Positions 9,993 to 20,775 of a DNA stretch of 24,169 nt are shown piece by piece; the first letter of the stretch is position 1; each line of letters starts with the position of its first letter. A program made the translations under genes and the position numbers. The notes beneath the pieces were generated by a model, which was not told the DNA's origin, ran no database searches, and worked only from the letters and a program-made list of their open reading frames with translations. Source of the DNA: Chromera velia (taxonomy: Eukaryota; Sar; Chromeraceae); contig JAHBMJ010001958.1 of assembly GCA_018398765.1 (NCBI GenBank), positions 1-24,169 of the forward strand, written 5' to 3'.

Positions 9993-10752
9993 ATCTCCGC
10001 AAAAGAAAGAATGAGACGGAAATGGGGAACAAAAAGAGCGACAGAGAGCAAGACACAGTGAGGCGCACTCAGGCCCGCATGGTCATATGCACGCATGTAT
10101 CTCCACACCGATGCATGGCATTACGCTTGCAGTCGTTTACTTTACTCTTTTTTTATCTTCATCTCCCTCTCTTTCGCTCTCCTACTTCTCACTCCCGCTT
10201 TGTTTTCCCCTTTCTGTCCTTTTTCCTCCTCCAAAGCGCCGGCCTCGCACCAATGCAGCAAAGTCAGACAAGCGAACGTGGCTATATGGAGGCAAAAGTA
10301 AAAGGATATACACTCTCAACAACACAGTCTGCATGACAAGAGTTCGTTTCGATATAGCCAGTAGAAAAGGCAGGCACAGTGAAAAGACAGCCTCTGAGAA
10401 GCAAACGACCGAAACTAGGAAAATAAAGGGACAGACCGATCAACCTTGTACAGAGCAATAAACAGACAGACTTAGAGGGACACATGCAGCCAATCAAAGA
10501 AGTCGTAGGTCAAAAGTTCAGGCATGCACAAACGCATATACGTATTCCCAGCACATCAGATCTTCACATTCTAAACCATCTGCATAAACGGGATGAAAAA
10601 GGCCCACAGACAGCCTCAGAATGAGTAATTTAGAGGGCACCTGGAGGCAGTAAATCTAAAAGCGGAGACGGGCCGATGTAAAAATTTTAAGAGGGACAGA
10701 CAAGCTCATTCCAACAAATCTCCACTCTTCGAACTCCTGTGCAATTCCACTG

Positions 10753-11030
10753 TACGCATAAAAGCATGAACAAGGCAAATAAGAACGAAAAGAAAACTGA
10801 GTATGAGGGCTCCGGAAGTGAGTGTGAGGTCTTGCTTCCATGAGATAGGTGTGATATCCTGATCTCTCATGCATTACGCATAAAAGCATGAACAAGGCAA
10901 ACAAGAATGAAAAGAAAAACTGAGTGTGAGGGCTCCGGAAGTGAGTGTGAGGTCTTGCTTCCATGAGACAGGTGTGAGGTCCTAATCCCTCCTAAGACAG
11001 TCAAACAGGAAAAGAAACTGAGTGCAAGGG
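10753..11030. repeat. Tandem repeat, 122-bp unit, two copies plus a partial third
   Basis: The words TACGCATAAAAGCATGAAC and GAGGGCTCCGGAAGTGAG recur 122 bp apart (first unit at 10753, second at 10875). A truncated third unit follows at about 10996 with AAAAGAAACTGAGTGCAAGG. Units are nearly identical, so the duplication is recent. Confidence 0.85.
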
Positions 11031-11766
11031 CTTAGAAGAACTTAGTCTCGCTGAAAAGCAGAGAAAATCTCCAAGACCATGCTGACCTGAGATCCTCAAT
11101 GCGCAGATATTCAAGTCGTGTTAGGGGAAGCCTGCATGGCAATGTATATATGAATAAAGAAATGTGATCGATCACACATGGGATGATTAACTCAGATAAA
11201 GCAGCACATTGGTGAGGGACGTTAAGGCCACGCTGCTGGAAGTCGAAGTCTGGCCAGACAAGAACATACATGTAGAAGTTTCAGCTATATGAAACGATGA
11301 GGCAAATAAGTGGTAGATATATACCCAAATATATATATACATATACATATACTAATGGCCAAGCGCGCACATAGGTAGTCTCCATGGAGAATTCAAGGCA
11401 ACAATGTATAGGAGTCTGTAAGAAGCTCAGCAGGAAGAAACGCCATATTGTGTACACAAACAAGCTTCCTCTGAAAAGTAAGACCAGCTCAAAAATGCAT
11501 GCAATAAGTAGAAAGATAAGGGCTATATCCAGGCAGGTAAGTACTGTGGCTTACTGACTTATGGGAGGGCCCGCCCATGACTAGTAAACCGACAGGAAAC
11601 CCATCTCATCAAGTAAAGCTGCGGAATAAAAAGAACGGGTAAAGAAGCGCAGCACACAGCCACATAATGCATGAGTAAAAACAGTTGGGAATATATATGG
11701 GCAAAGCGAATCGGAAGTTCAACAGATATATTCACGATGTCGGGATAAGGCGGCCGGTGCACAGTT

Positions 11767-11791
11767 GGGCCGTGGGCCGGGGGGCCGGGGG
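11767..11791 (+). other. G-quadruplex-forming motif
   Basis: Four G-runs of 3, 3, 6 and 5 bases (11767-69, 11774-76, 11779-84, 11787-91) separated by loops of 4, 2 and 2 bases fit the canonical G3+ N1-7 pattern. No gene context is known. Confidence 0.7.
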
Positions 11792-12037
11792 ACCATGCAC
11801 GCGCGCACCCACGAAGTATGCACGCGGATTTTGCCTGCGGGTATGTAGGGATGTCTGTGAGAACAAAATTCCACAAAAATTTTTCTATCTCTGCCGTCTC
11901 CGGAAAAGTTTGAAGGCTTTACATCTGTTGCTTCCTTCTACAAAAGTCTGTGAAGGGTCATGTACTCACACCCATACAATACCAAAGAGTCAGATGAGAC
12001 AGTGAATAACCAAATGCCCTTCTCCGCATTCCCCCAG

Positions 12038-12418
12038 GCGGGTAAGAAGTTGGTCCGAGAGGATGGACCACTTCGGGAGGCCCGCTAAGAGATCAGAGTG
12101 GACGCCCCAGCAGTCGATATAACATTTGACAATTTAAAAACTCTTGAGACTTTGCTTCGAGACCTCTCTACTCATCTGAAATCAAAGGATTACTCTCGGT
12201 GGAATGATGGGTTTAGTGTTGAAAAACTGAACAGGAAGGTTTCAATTTACTGTCTTCTTCTGCCAGCTTTCCCCTCTGCCGAGCTCCTGGACAACATCTG
12301 GACAGCTGCCTCAGAGCGAAGGGGGACCCATAATGGGGCAATCCGCAGCAACACGGGGCCCTGTTGTGGATGTTGTCCTTCGCTCAGGGGCGTACGAGAA
12401 GAATAAGGAGGTCAATGG
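12038..12418 (+). pseudogene. Exon-like plus-strand segment with an in-frame stop, unknown function
   Basis: A good pyrimidine tract and acceptor (TTCTCCGCATTCCCCCAG, ending 12037) precedes a phase-0 reading. It begins AGKKLVREDGPLREAR, meets a TAA at 12086-12088 where Gln would fit, then continues about 75 codons (TFDNLKTLETLLRDLSTHLK, then LPAFPSAELLDNIW). Near 12320 the better frame shifts by one at a five-G run (RGPVVDVVLRSGAYEKNKE) and stops soon after. With one nonsense codon and one frame change it looks like a decayed gene or transposon exon. No family is recognised. Confidence 0.4.
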
Positions 12419-13799
12419 GGGTTGCGGAGGTCTGTGAGGACAGAGAATCAGGAAAACGGAAGCGTGTACATGAGTCTCTCTCCTTTCCATTTTTTAGTCT
12501 AAGACTTGCAGCTCTAGCCCCCCCTTCTGTCAACTCTTTTTCTTTCACCAATGCATGAATGTACGTCGATGTGCGTCTGACTATCATATTAAACATTAGA
12601 GACTAAATGTGTTTGAATGCACGTTCATCAAATGATATGCATGTCTGTATATCCCTACAGCCTTCTCCTTCCCTTTCCTCACTGTGACTCTTCTATGCGC
12701 TCGAATGAGAGTCCTTTGTGTGCTCCAAAAGAGGATGAGTGATCGGAATGTGTGTATATGCATGAGCGTCTGGTTACACAAGCTTCAGATGTAAGACAAT
12801 GACATAACAATGACGCAATGACTTCGTTAATATCTGTCTGTCTCTTACAGACTTCCCTCAAGTTGCTCTCTGTTCTTCTCTCTCTGTCATAGTGTATGCA
12901 GACATGCATATGTATCATGTATGAGAACCGATAAGAACGCTTGCAGAAGGAATGAACAAGGGTCTGCTGTGTCGAACAGATGCACAATTGTCAATGAGTG
13001 AACAAACGGGCGAAATGAAATAAGAAAAAAAGCAATGCAAACAATGACCCCTATGCATAGATGGTATGACGAGTGGTTGCAATCAGAGAAAAAGCGGGAG
13101 TGCTGGACCCCTGTTCTGGTTGACCAGACAGACAAGGAGTCGGACTGCATGAAAGAGACAAGAAAAGAAATGCATTGAATGATCAAATACGAATCAAAGG
13201 GTCGATCTTCTCTTCCTCTTATCTAATGCACACATGCATACATGCACAAGCATGAAGGAAAGAAGGAGGGCATCATAAGAGCTCTTTTGTGCCTCTTTTC
13301 CATTGACTGACTCCTTACATAAAGATTCATCAGATTTATGAGGGCCTGCAGGATAACGGAGTCACACTTTCTTTCCTTTGGTACACAAGTCTTGGTGAAG
13401 AGATAGACAAGGCTCTTTTGGGTTGCATGGCCAAAGGAATAAGTTATTCATGGAAAAGCTGTGGTTTGGCCATACCGCAGGCTCAATACAGTTGATTTAA
13501 TATCGTTTAAGTGAGTGAGCGACTGTGGGAAGGGAAGAGAACCTTCAAAATCGTGATAAGCAGGCCTTCTATATCTCAGTATACCTGTATGCAGGCATGG
13601 GGGAATGTGTTACATATTTGTATATGATAAAGCGGTGTAGGAATTAGGAATAAAAATAGAATTAAAATATAGATGAGCGTGTAAAACCGCTTATATAAGA
13701 GGGAAGAATGTGTTACGGTCTCCTACATGATGCTACATCAATAATTTATAATATCAGGGAAGCACAAATAATTAAATTTAAAATAATTAATTAGTGTTG
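12419..13799. other. Gene-free stretch
   Basis: Mixed-composition DNA with scattered CTCTCT and GCATGC words. The overlapping ORFs at 12596-13186 are Ser/Cys/His-rich with no agreement between frames. No coding, RNA or repeat feature could be supported. Confidence 0.45.
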
Positions 13800-13884
13800 A
13801 CTAATTTGCAATGACAATAAATGAGAAGAAACTAGAATTAAAAAAAAGAAAAAAGAAGAAATTGTATATGAGAGGCTTTAAGAA

Positions 13885-13895
13885 AAGAGAGAGAG

Positions 13896-13928
<33 letters not shown>

Positions 13929-13943
13929 AGAAAAAAGAAAGAA
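13885..13943. repeat. GA microsatellite with AAAG flanks
   Basis: A GA dinucleotide run of about 30 bases (13900-13928) is flanked by AAAG-type words on both sides. It lies just left of the hAT element at 14005. Confidence 0.9.
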
Positions 13944-13996
13944 AGGAAATAATTAAGATAAGTATTGCAATGAAACATATAAGGTAGATAGACTGA

Positions 13997-14004
13997 CACA
14001 TATA
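13997..14004. repeat. Target-site duplication, left copy
   Basis: CACATATA directly precedes the element at 14005 and recurs exactly at 14857-14864. An 8-bp duplication is the hallmark of hAT insertion. Confidence 0.92.
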
Positions 14005-14856
14005 CAGTGCATTAAACAAATAAATTGCAAATAAATTGCTTTGACCAGTTTGATGCAAATAATTATTGCAATAGTTGCAATTAATTGCCAATAATTGCTT
14101 ATAAAACAAAAATTTAATTTTTCTAAGTGCTCTAGGGTGTTTAAAGGACTATTAATAACATTTTTGTGTGTTTTTATGCATATTTAATATGATGTACAGT
14201 ATTTTAATACTTATATAAATGAATTTAAAATCTTTGAAAGGAGTTATACTAAGTTATACAACTTATTACTAAGCTATTACTTCGTATTAATACCTGTAAT
14301 ATATTTAACAATAACTATCTTTATTTTTTAAGATAGAAAATATAAACTTAGAATTCAATATAAATGATAAACAATATGAACATACTTTCATGTACGGTTC
14401 ATAACATGAAAATTCTGTAACTGTACGTACAAGCAGTAAAAACTTACTGCTGGCACATATAGTGCTTCAATTTTATGAGTATGCTACATGCAAACAAGGC
14501 CATATCCACGAAAACATCCATGCAATCGATCATACAATAGCAGAAACGAGAAGACACAAAGGCCACAACATTTTTATGCATCACTCAGTATCATTCATGA
14601 ATCAAAGAAACGTATCAAAGCATGCAATTTTGTGAGTATGCACCGTGCGCATGCTTGATCGCTTTGGCGCCCTATAATGCGCGTTTGGCCTTGTTTTTCA
14701 CTAGTTTTGAGCCTATAATAAAACACCTCAGACTCTCAATTTTGAAATTATATACAATTATTGCAATGAATTGTAATAAGCTAAGAGCTTGCAATGAATT
14801 ATTGCTCCCAATTATTTGCAATTATTGCAATTATAATTATTGCTTTCAATGCACTG
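14005..14856 (-). mobile_element. Complete non-autonomous hAT element (852 bp, internal-deletion derivative)
   Basis: Ends are CAGTGCATTAAAC and TTTCAATGCACTG, imperfect inverted repeats, flanked by perfect 8-bp CACATATA duplications. The first 626 bp (14005-14630) match 5112-5726 of the transposase-bearing relative, the only net length difference being an extra 11-bp copy of CAAATAAATTG near the left end. At 14631 the sequence jumps to the other end of the family, so the transposase has been deleted. The right-hand 220 bp are rich in ATTATTGCAAT words, typical subterminal transposase-binding repeats. ORFs inside are shadows. Mobility would depend on an intact transposase elsewhere. Confidence 0.9.
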
Positions 14857-14864
14857 CACATATA
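14857..14864. repeat. Target-site duplication, right copy
   Basis: CACATATA, identical to 13997-14004. Confidence 0.92.
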
Positions 14865-17163
14865 TACCAATCTATATACTAAGCCATATACGAACGTACA
14901 TACCAAGCCATACTTACATATCATATTAAGAAATGTTAAGAACACTTTTACACCAGGATTAATATTTTGTACTATCATACATGTTTGGAAGTAAAAGTAA
15001 ATTTGGTTCATTAGAGACAAACAAGAAGTTGCATGTATTTAGAGACGTATATACATATATTCTCCCGAACTTATATGTATTCTTAAGATCGCATGAACAT
15101 ATTAAAGGAGTCGGCATGTCTGAAAACAAAGTGGCCACGTCAAGAAAAAAAAAGGATTTTTTGGTGTCGTGCAGCAAGATTTGGACTTACAGACATATAT
15201 AAATACAGGCCTGCAAAACAAATACAAAACAGAAAAAATATGGGGAAAACTAAATACCTTAAGACACACGTCTTTAAATACCAACTTGTAGGTCAGATAC
15301 AGAACAAAAAACGCGCACGCAAAAGACCAACATGTATGTATGTAAATACATATATCAAAATCGAACCAGAAATTGCTCTCCAAAACAGCAAATGTTGACT
15401 TTCGGCGTTTTCCACCAGTTCAAAAAGTGATGAGAAAATGAATCAAAAGAGAGCTAGAGAGTGAATGAGAAACTTTCATCCAGACTTTGAGATTTTCACA
15501 CAGTGACTCGAACCCTGAACAAACTTTGCGCTTGCTGAACTCCACCAAGGAACAAACCTCTAGCCTGAGGAGTCAGACAAGTAGTCCGCTATAATATATA
15601 CAAAAACAGCTTCAAAATATGAGTTTATAAGATATCCGTTATCATGCTAGTTTTGATTTTGAATATAAAGATGGAAATAAAGTTTTATTACACAGACTCT
15701 GTAAGTTGATGAAAGCATTGTAATGAACTTGGAAAAGCTGCCTTATATATATGCTCCCTAATTCATTTAATCAGCTCATCTCTTCTCCTCATCTTCTAGT
15801 CTCTCTTCATCCTAGATAGTAGATAGACTTAGATCTTAGATCTGTTTATCCTCAATTTATTTTCTCCTATATTTTGATCACTTTTCCTGCAATTGTAATC
15901 TATGACTTTGCATGCCCTTTGATCTAGCTCCGTCTATATCTCTTAATACCTTGTATAATTCATTGAATTTTATGCTTTTGCATGCGTTTAGGTAGACAGT
16001 GTCACGGCCTACTCTCAGTCACTTGATTTTATTTAGGCAAACTTTAAGGACCTCAGACGGTTAGCGTACACCTGCGCGGCCCGTTTGATAAATGAAGATC
16101 ATTATTTTCTATATGCTATACATTTTTTATTTAAATAAATTGATCTATACATAAAAAAAGAAAAACAATGAAAGAAAGTCCTATAATCAAATAGTATTAT
16201 TATTTCATCCCTTACCGACAAATCTCTGATGCTCAAAAATAAGCTATCGTAAACTATTGACAAAAATATTCTAATAGGGTCAAACAAATAGCAAAACAAT
16301 ATTATGAAAAGAAAAAATTAGATTCTGACTGGATAAAAACTCAACGAGAGAAGGCGCGCATATGCTATTATCAGCAAAAACAACTTAAGCAGAAAGAATG
16401 ATTAATAGAGTAAGAACCTATTAGAATGATATAATTATAAGTGTGATAAAGGTTAAGGCCCTTCGCACTTTCAATTATGACTCAAAAAAGAGACAAATAC
16501 CTAGTAGAACATGCAATAAGTTTTCTTTCTCATTCTATTATTCAAATTAAAGAGTAAATAATTGATTAGCTTATTTTCAGACCTACGTTCATCAGTATAT
16601 TTCATATTTTGAGTGTTTAAAATTAAAGCTCTTGACTGTGCTAGACTGTGCACGGAGACTGCCATGGAGCCCACTTTTAGATATTAGATTAATTTGTTTT
16701 AATTTGAACTGTGACTTTGCTTTTAACTTGTAAAACGCATTGTGTATATATAATAATGATGATATTTTGAAGGTAATAAACAAAATCTGCTATAAGCCTG
16801 TGACTTTAAATCTTAAAACATTAAGCCTAAAATACCTTCAAACAATAATAACCTGGATACTGGTCTAGATTATTGAATCATTATTCTTAGTAAATTTTAG
16901 TTAAATACTTAAAGCTTTGAAGCCATTTCAAGCAAAAGGTTCCACGGTGACAGTGATTTCAAAAAATTATAAAGATATATCATGAAAAAGTAATTAACGT
17001 CTCCTATCATGTAACTAGTTTAAATAGACTTTAATTTCATTTAAAAGATGCCAGTGAATAAAAACATAGATGCCGGTGTGAATTCTGTTTGTTAGTTTTT
17101 ATATTGATGTGACTCAATTCTTTATTCAAGCTGTATGCTAGGCTGGATGTCACTTTTTTGTCT
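14865..17163. other. Long AT-rich gene-free stretch
   Basis: Short ORFs here are Lys/Asn/Ile/Tyr-biased as expected of AT-rich DNA. Two places look faintly like tRNA promoter boxes. On the minus strand at 15490-15506 is CAGGGTTCGAGTCACTG, resembling a T-arm or box B. On the plus strand at 16052-16066 is CCTCAGACGGTTAGC, resembling a D-arm or box A. Neither has the partner box at tRNA spacing. Confidence 0.45.
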
Positions 17164-17800
17164 GCATGGAGTCAGCTTTTCAGATCTATGAATCAATGTG
17201 GAAGCGAAACACTCTGCTGAAAAATCAGAAATATGATGCAGTATTGTTGGCAGTTTTGCAAAAACACGTTTATACCTGTACATCCAGGAGTTATTTTGCT
17301 TACTTTTTCTTCAGTGCCGAAGACGTCGCGAGCTACACTCACATAGACTGACATAGTAGGAGTAGCACACACAAATGCCCCCCCGCATGTAAGCCTCCCA
17401 GCAAACACACGCACCCACGCGCGCGCGCACACACATGCTCACACACACATACACGCACAGAGGGAGAAAAGAAAAATCAGACTTGGCGTCTGTTGGCCGG
17501 ACTTAGAGCAGGGAGGCGTCTGCTGTTGCAGAACAAAACAAATACTAAATACAGATTTTTTGCTGAACAAGAACCAGAAAGAAGACGCCAATAAGCGAAA
17601 TGTACACCAGTAAAAAGAAACCCAAAAAAGAGGGCCGAAGGACAAAAGCCTTCTCATCAGACAACAACTCGCTTCTCTTTCTCCATCAAAGAAGGATGCC
17701 ACCCATGTATCCGCCCCCACACACACAAACAGAGAGATAGATAGACAGCCAGACAGACAGACTACATTGTTTTTCGCTTTCTTCTCTTCTCTCTTCTCTC
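17164..17800. other. No assignable gene; CA/CG-rich microsatellite
   Basis: A plus ORF at 17166-17351 (starting MESAFQIYESMWKRN) is mildly protein-like but isolated. A CACACA/CGCGCG array occupies about 17404-17458. The 147-codon minus ORF at 17439-17882 is Leu/Phe/Cys-rich and reads through low-complexity DNA. Confidence 0.35.
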
Positions 17801-18044
17801 TCACATGCAGCAAGAGCAGCACCCCCAACAGCCCTTGCTCGGCTGCCTCGTGGGTTGCTCGGCCGGGTCCTGCATTATGCATACGAGCATGCGTATTTGG
17901 GTGAATAGAGTTTCTTTACACAGGGTACAATAGATATATACACACAGAAAAAAAACATCTTTCATGGACCAAGATAGAGTTACAGATCTTCTGAGAAGTT
18001 CATCCATCTTCATTCACAAGAAGATTGAGTTAGCTAGCATTCAG
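17801..18044 (+). CDS. Exon-like segments of uncertain strand
   Basis: On the plus strand a short ATG-initiated reading at 17964-18044 (MDQDRVTDLLRSSSIFIHKK and on to ASIQ) ends in phase 0 at a good donor (CAG/GTCAGT), as a first coding exon would. Just upstream at 17806 is another plus reading, MQQEQHPQQPLLGC. On the minus strand the same bases give a reading that ends KGCWGCCSCCM before a TGA at 17801, a cysteine-rich tail of the kind that can be lipidated. The two cannot both be real at 17801-17880. I favour a plus-strand first exon at 17964 but found no convincing second exon. Confidence 0.3.
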
Positions 18045-18689
18045 GTCAGTAGTCTAAGACAACGAGGCGACGAGGCGGACACACCGAAACAAGAGACAAC
18101 AAAAAATGACGCGGAAGCCCCACCATTTTTCCGAAGCATGCACTTGCACACAAACACCGAGAGATGTATGAACATACAGAAGAAAACTCTGCATCATCAT
18201 GATGCACTGATATTCGAGCACCGTCCCCTGCCCACTTATGCGGTCACATAACATTATCCCACCCCGCCACACACACATCCACACGCACGCGTCCATGCAC
18301 ATACAAATGAAAAGGAATGTTTACACAATCGCGAGGACCCAACCTCCTGTAATTGATACGCTCGAATCCAGTTGAATACAGCCAGGCTCATCCTCTTATG
18401 CATGCATGCAAGTACATCGAAAGAACCACGGAACGAAATGAACAGAAAAGACAAACTAAAGATAAAAAGAAAAGCCGATCGAATCTTATCCAGCAGCCCT
18501 ACAACTCTCACCTGCTTGCTCGGTCAACTCATTCAGACTCGTGCGACTTACCTCGATCGAAATCTGAGGTAGAGGAGTGCTGCTGGCGGCCGCTGGGCCC
18601 TGTGTGGGAGGGGGCATCTGCTGCAGAGTCACCGTAGTTCATGTATGTGATTGATCGAATTGAAATGACTCGATCACTCAGATGAAACT
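18045..18689. other. Unresolved stretch downstream of the KH-like gene
   Basis: Contains a TATGCATGCATGCAAG cluster at 18399-18414 and a minus-strand donor-like GTAAGT at 18546-18551. A long minus frame from 18737 to 18552 is open and could be an alternative or extended last exon of the gene at 18690-21439. No other coding unit is clear. Confidence 0.35.
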
Positions 18690-18793
18690 CTACAGGCAGA
18701 GAGGCAGTTGTCCCTCGAAGTTGCCCGAATGCATAGACTGAAGACACAAAGAGAAGACGAGATATTCACGCAGACCAGGAAAACAAGCACACA

Positions 18794-18841
<48 letters not shown>

Positions 18842-19814
18842 CGCATGAGACGGAGAAACACACACTTACTCGCATGCAAGCGGACACACACAAGAGAAAC
18901 AGGCATGCAGGAGAGACATGCACACAGAAACACTAGGAGAGCTGCCGATCCGATGCGCGCGGTACGTCACACTACCCACACACTCTTATTGCGCAAAAAC
19001 CAACACACAAACTCTTCTTTCGCTGGGCACTTTCAAAGCAACCGCTCTCCGCTTCAGCAGAAAAATGAAATGAAGGTAGAAAATCTCATGCAACCCCTCC
19101 CCCGAGACCTTCGATCATCTGACCGATTCCTCGATCGACCCATGCAAGGATGACCTAGCTACACTTACGTCTGCCGAGACGTTCACCCCAAAGCTGGACG
19201 AATTCCACGAGAATCTGTGTTGTGCGTTTTGGGGGGAGTCCCTCTGCATTCAGAACGCAAAACAGAAAAGAAGAAAATGACATTGTATGCAGAAAGTTTG
19301 ATTCGCTCTGGCTGAATCATGCATGAAGGGACTTACTTCATGGAGCCTGAAAAGAGAAATTTGACGCAGAGAATCGCACGCACACACGCACGCACGCTCG
19401 CACGCACAGAATAACCGATTTCTTGAAGTTCGAAAGCTTCAGTACTTGTAGTACATGAATCGGCATCGCAGCTTCGGCCGGATGACGGTAGGAGGGAAGT
19501 GAAGATCTCCGTTTAATGATGAAGATGCATCGCCGAGAGAAAAGTCGTTCTTGTGCGAGGATTGCAGGCACATGCACACGCACTCTGAGTGAATTTCTAA
19601 GCTAGCGGACTGACCATCAGTCTCACCCTCGTGTCAAGCGCCTCCATCCCTTGTTTGAGGGCGTCTTCAGTCCCAAACAGCATCACAGCGTCGTCCCTCG
19701 TAGTCGACTTTCTGCACGCAGACTGAAAGAAGAAAGGAGCCAGTAAGCAGGAGAGTGCCAGGCGAGCAAATGATTGATCAGTGCAAGATTATGGCACCAA
19801 GTGGGGGTCAGCAG

Positions 19815-19846
<32 letters not shown>

Positions 19847-20744
19847 TTTCTGAGAGCTAGGGAGAGAAAGGAAAGACAGACGAACAATCGTTCTGCTTGC
19901 AAAGATTGATCGACCTGAAGGGTGCCAAGTGAGCACAATGTAGACAAAAGGGCAAGAGAAACGTCGCAAAGAAGGTTTGATGCCTTGGATGCCGATGTCT
20001 GACCTGGCACCAACAAGCCCTGTGCTCTTGCAGAGATAGTTCAGGTACTCTTTGCCGGCATCCGTCGAGAAGTAGGCCGCCTGCTCCACTGGTATAACCA
20101 GACCCTGCAGCAATCATGTAATGGACTGATGAAGTACGGAGTGAAAAGTCATGGATTTCGGTAGAGCGAACCAGGATGAACCAAGGCGCAGTGAGAGAAA
20201 GGAAGTAACTGAGAAAGGACGAGGACAGCCGGCCTGCTGTTGCACAAAAGTTCGTCAGGCATGGAGAATGACAGAATGAAGTGAGAGTCTTACTTTTACT
20301 TTGGAATCCACAGAGAATGAAAGATAAATACCACAACGTACATACTGAATGAAGGGTTGATCAAATGATGAAGAGGTCTCAAGGTCGGGCAGTTTCAAAA
20401 AATTACGTCATGCCCAGGACCAAGAATCCGGTCCAAGATGCATTAAGGCAGACTGTGCAAAGAAAAGACAAAACACGTCAGCAGACAAGTAGACGAACAG
20501 ATAAATAGGCAAAAGTCGCAAAATAAGGAGGACGAAAAAAGTTTGCATGCCCATGCTGATAAGGAGACACCCACGACAAGAGAGCGCCAGTCAGAAATAT
20601 GGTTTCCCGCATGAAAAGCTATCCCTTCCCGCTGCTTTTATCACGTCTCACATGCTCCTTGATAGCCAGTGCCGTGAGTGCTGCATCCGTCGCTTCTCTG
20701 TCCGTCCCTCGCACGACGACCTGAATACACATGAACACAGGGAG

Positions 20745-20775
<31 letters not shown>

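Larger units (their letters stand above)
10000..12037. other. Gene-poor stretch with tandem repeat and G-rich motif
   Basis: ORFs here are low-complexity or repeat shadows. Apart from the 122-bp tandem repeat and the G-quadruplex motif listed separately, nothing could be assigned. A minus-strand ORF at 11032-11271 is weakly protein-like but has no family signal or splice context. Confidence 0.4.

Noticed and set aside
10656-10964. Minus-strand ORF with an internal protein repeat (MEARPHTHFRSPHTQF twice)
   Set aside because: The repeat is just the 122-bp DNA tandem unit read through; no start context, splice signals or homology.
13801-15398. Several ORFs of 60-100 codons around the hAT copy
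   Set aside because: Biased towards Asn, Ile, Tyr, Leu and Lys as expected of AT-rich DNA, overlapping on both strands, and partly inside a transposon whose non-coding nature is clear.
20407-20452. Additional 46-bp exon of the KH-like gene (acceptor TTTGCACAG, donor GAC/GTAATT)
   Set aside because: Its open frame cannot join the neighbouring exons in phase, whereas exons 20652-20720 and 20004-20104 join directly and keep the KH pattern.
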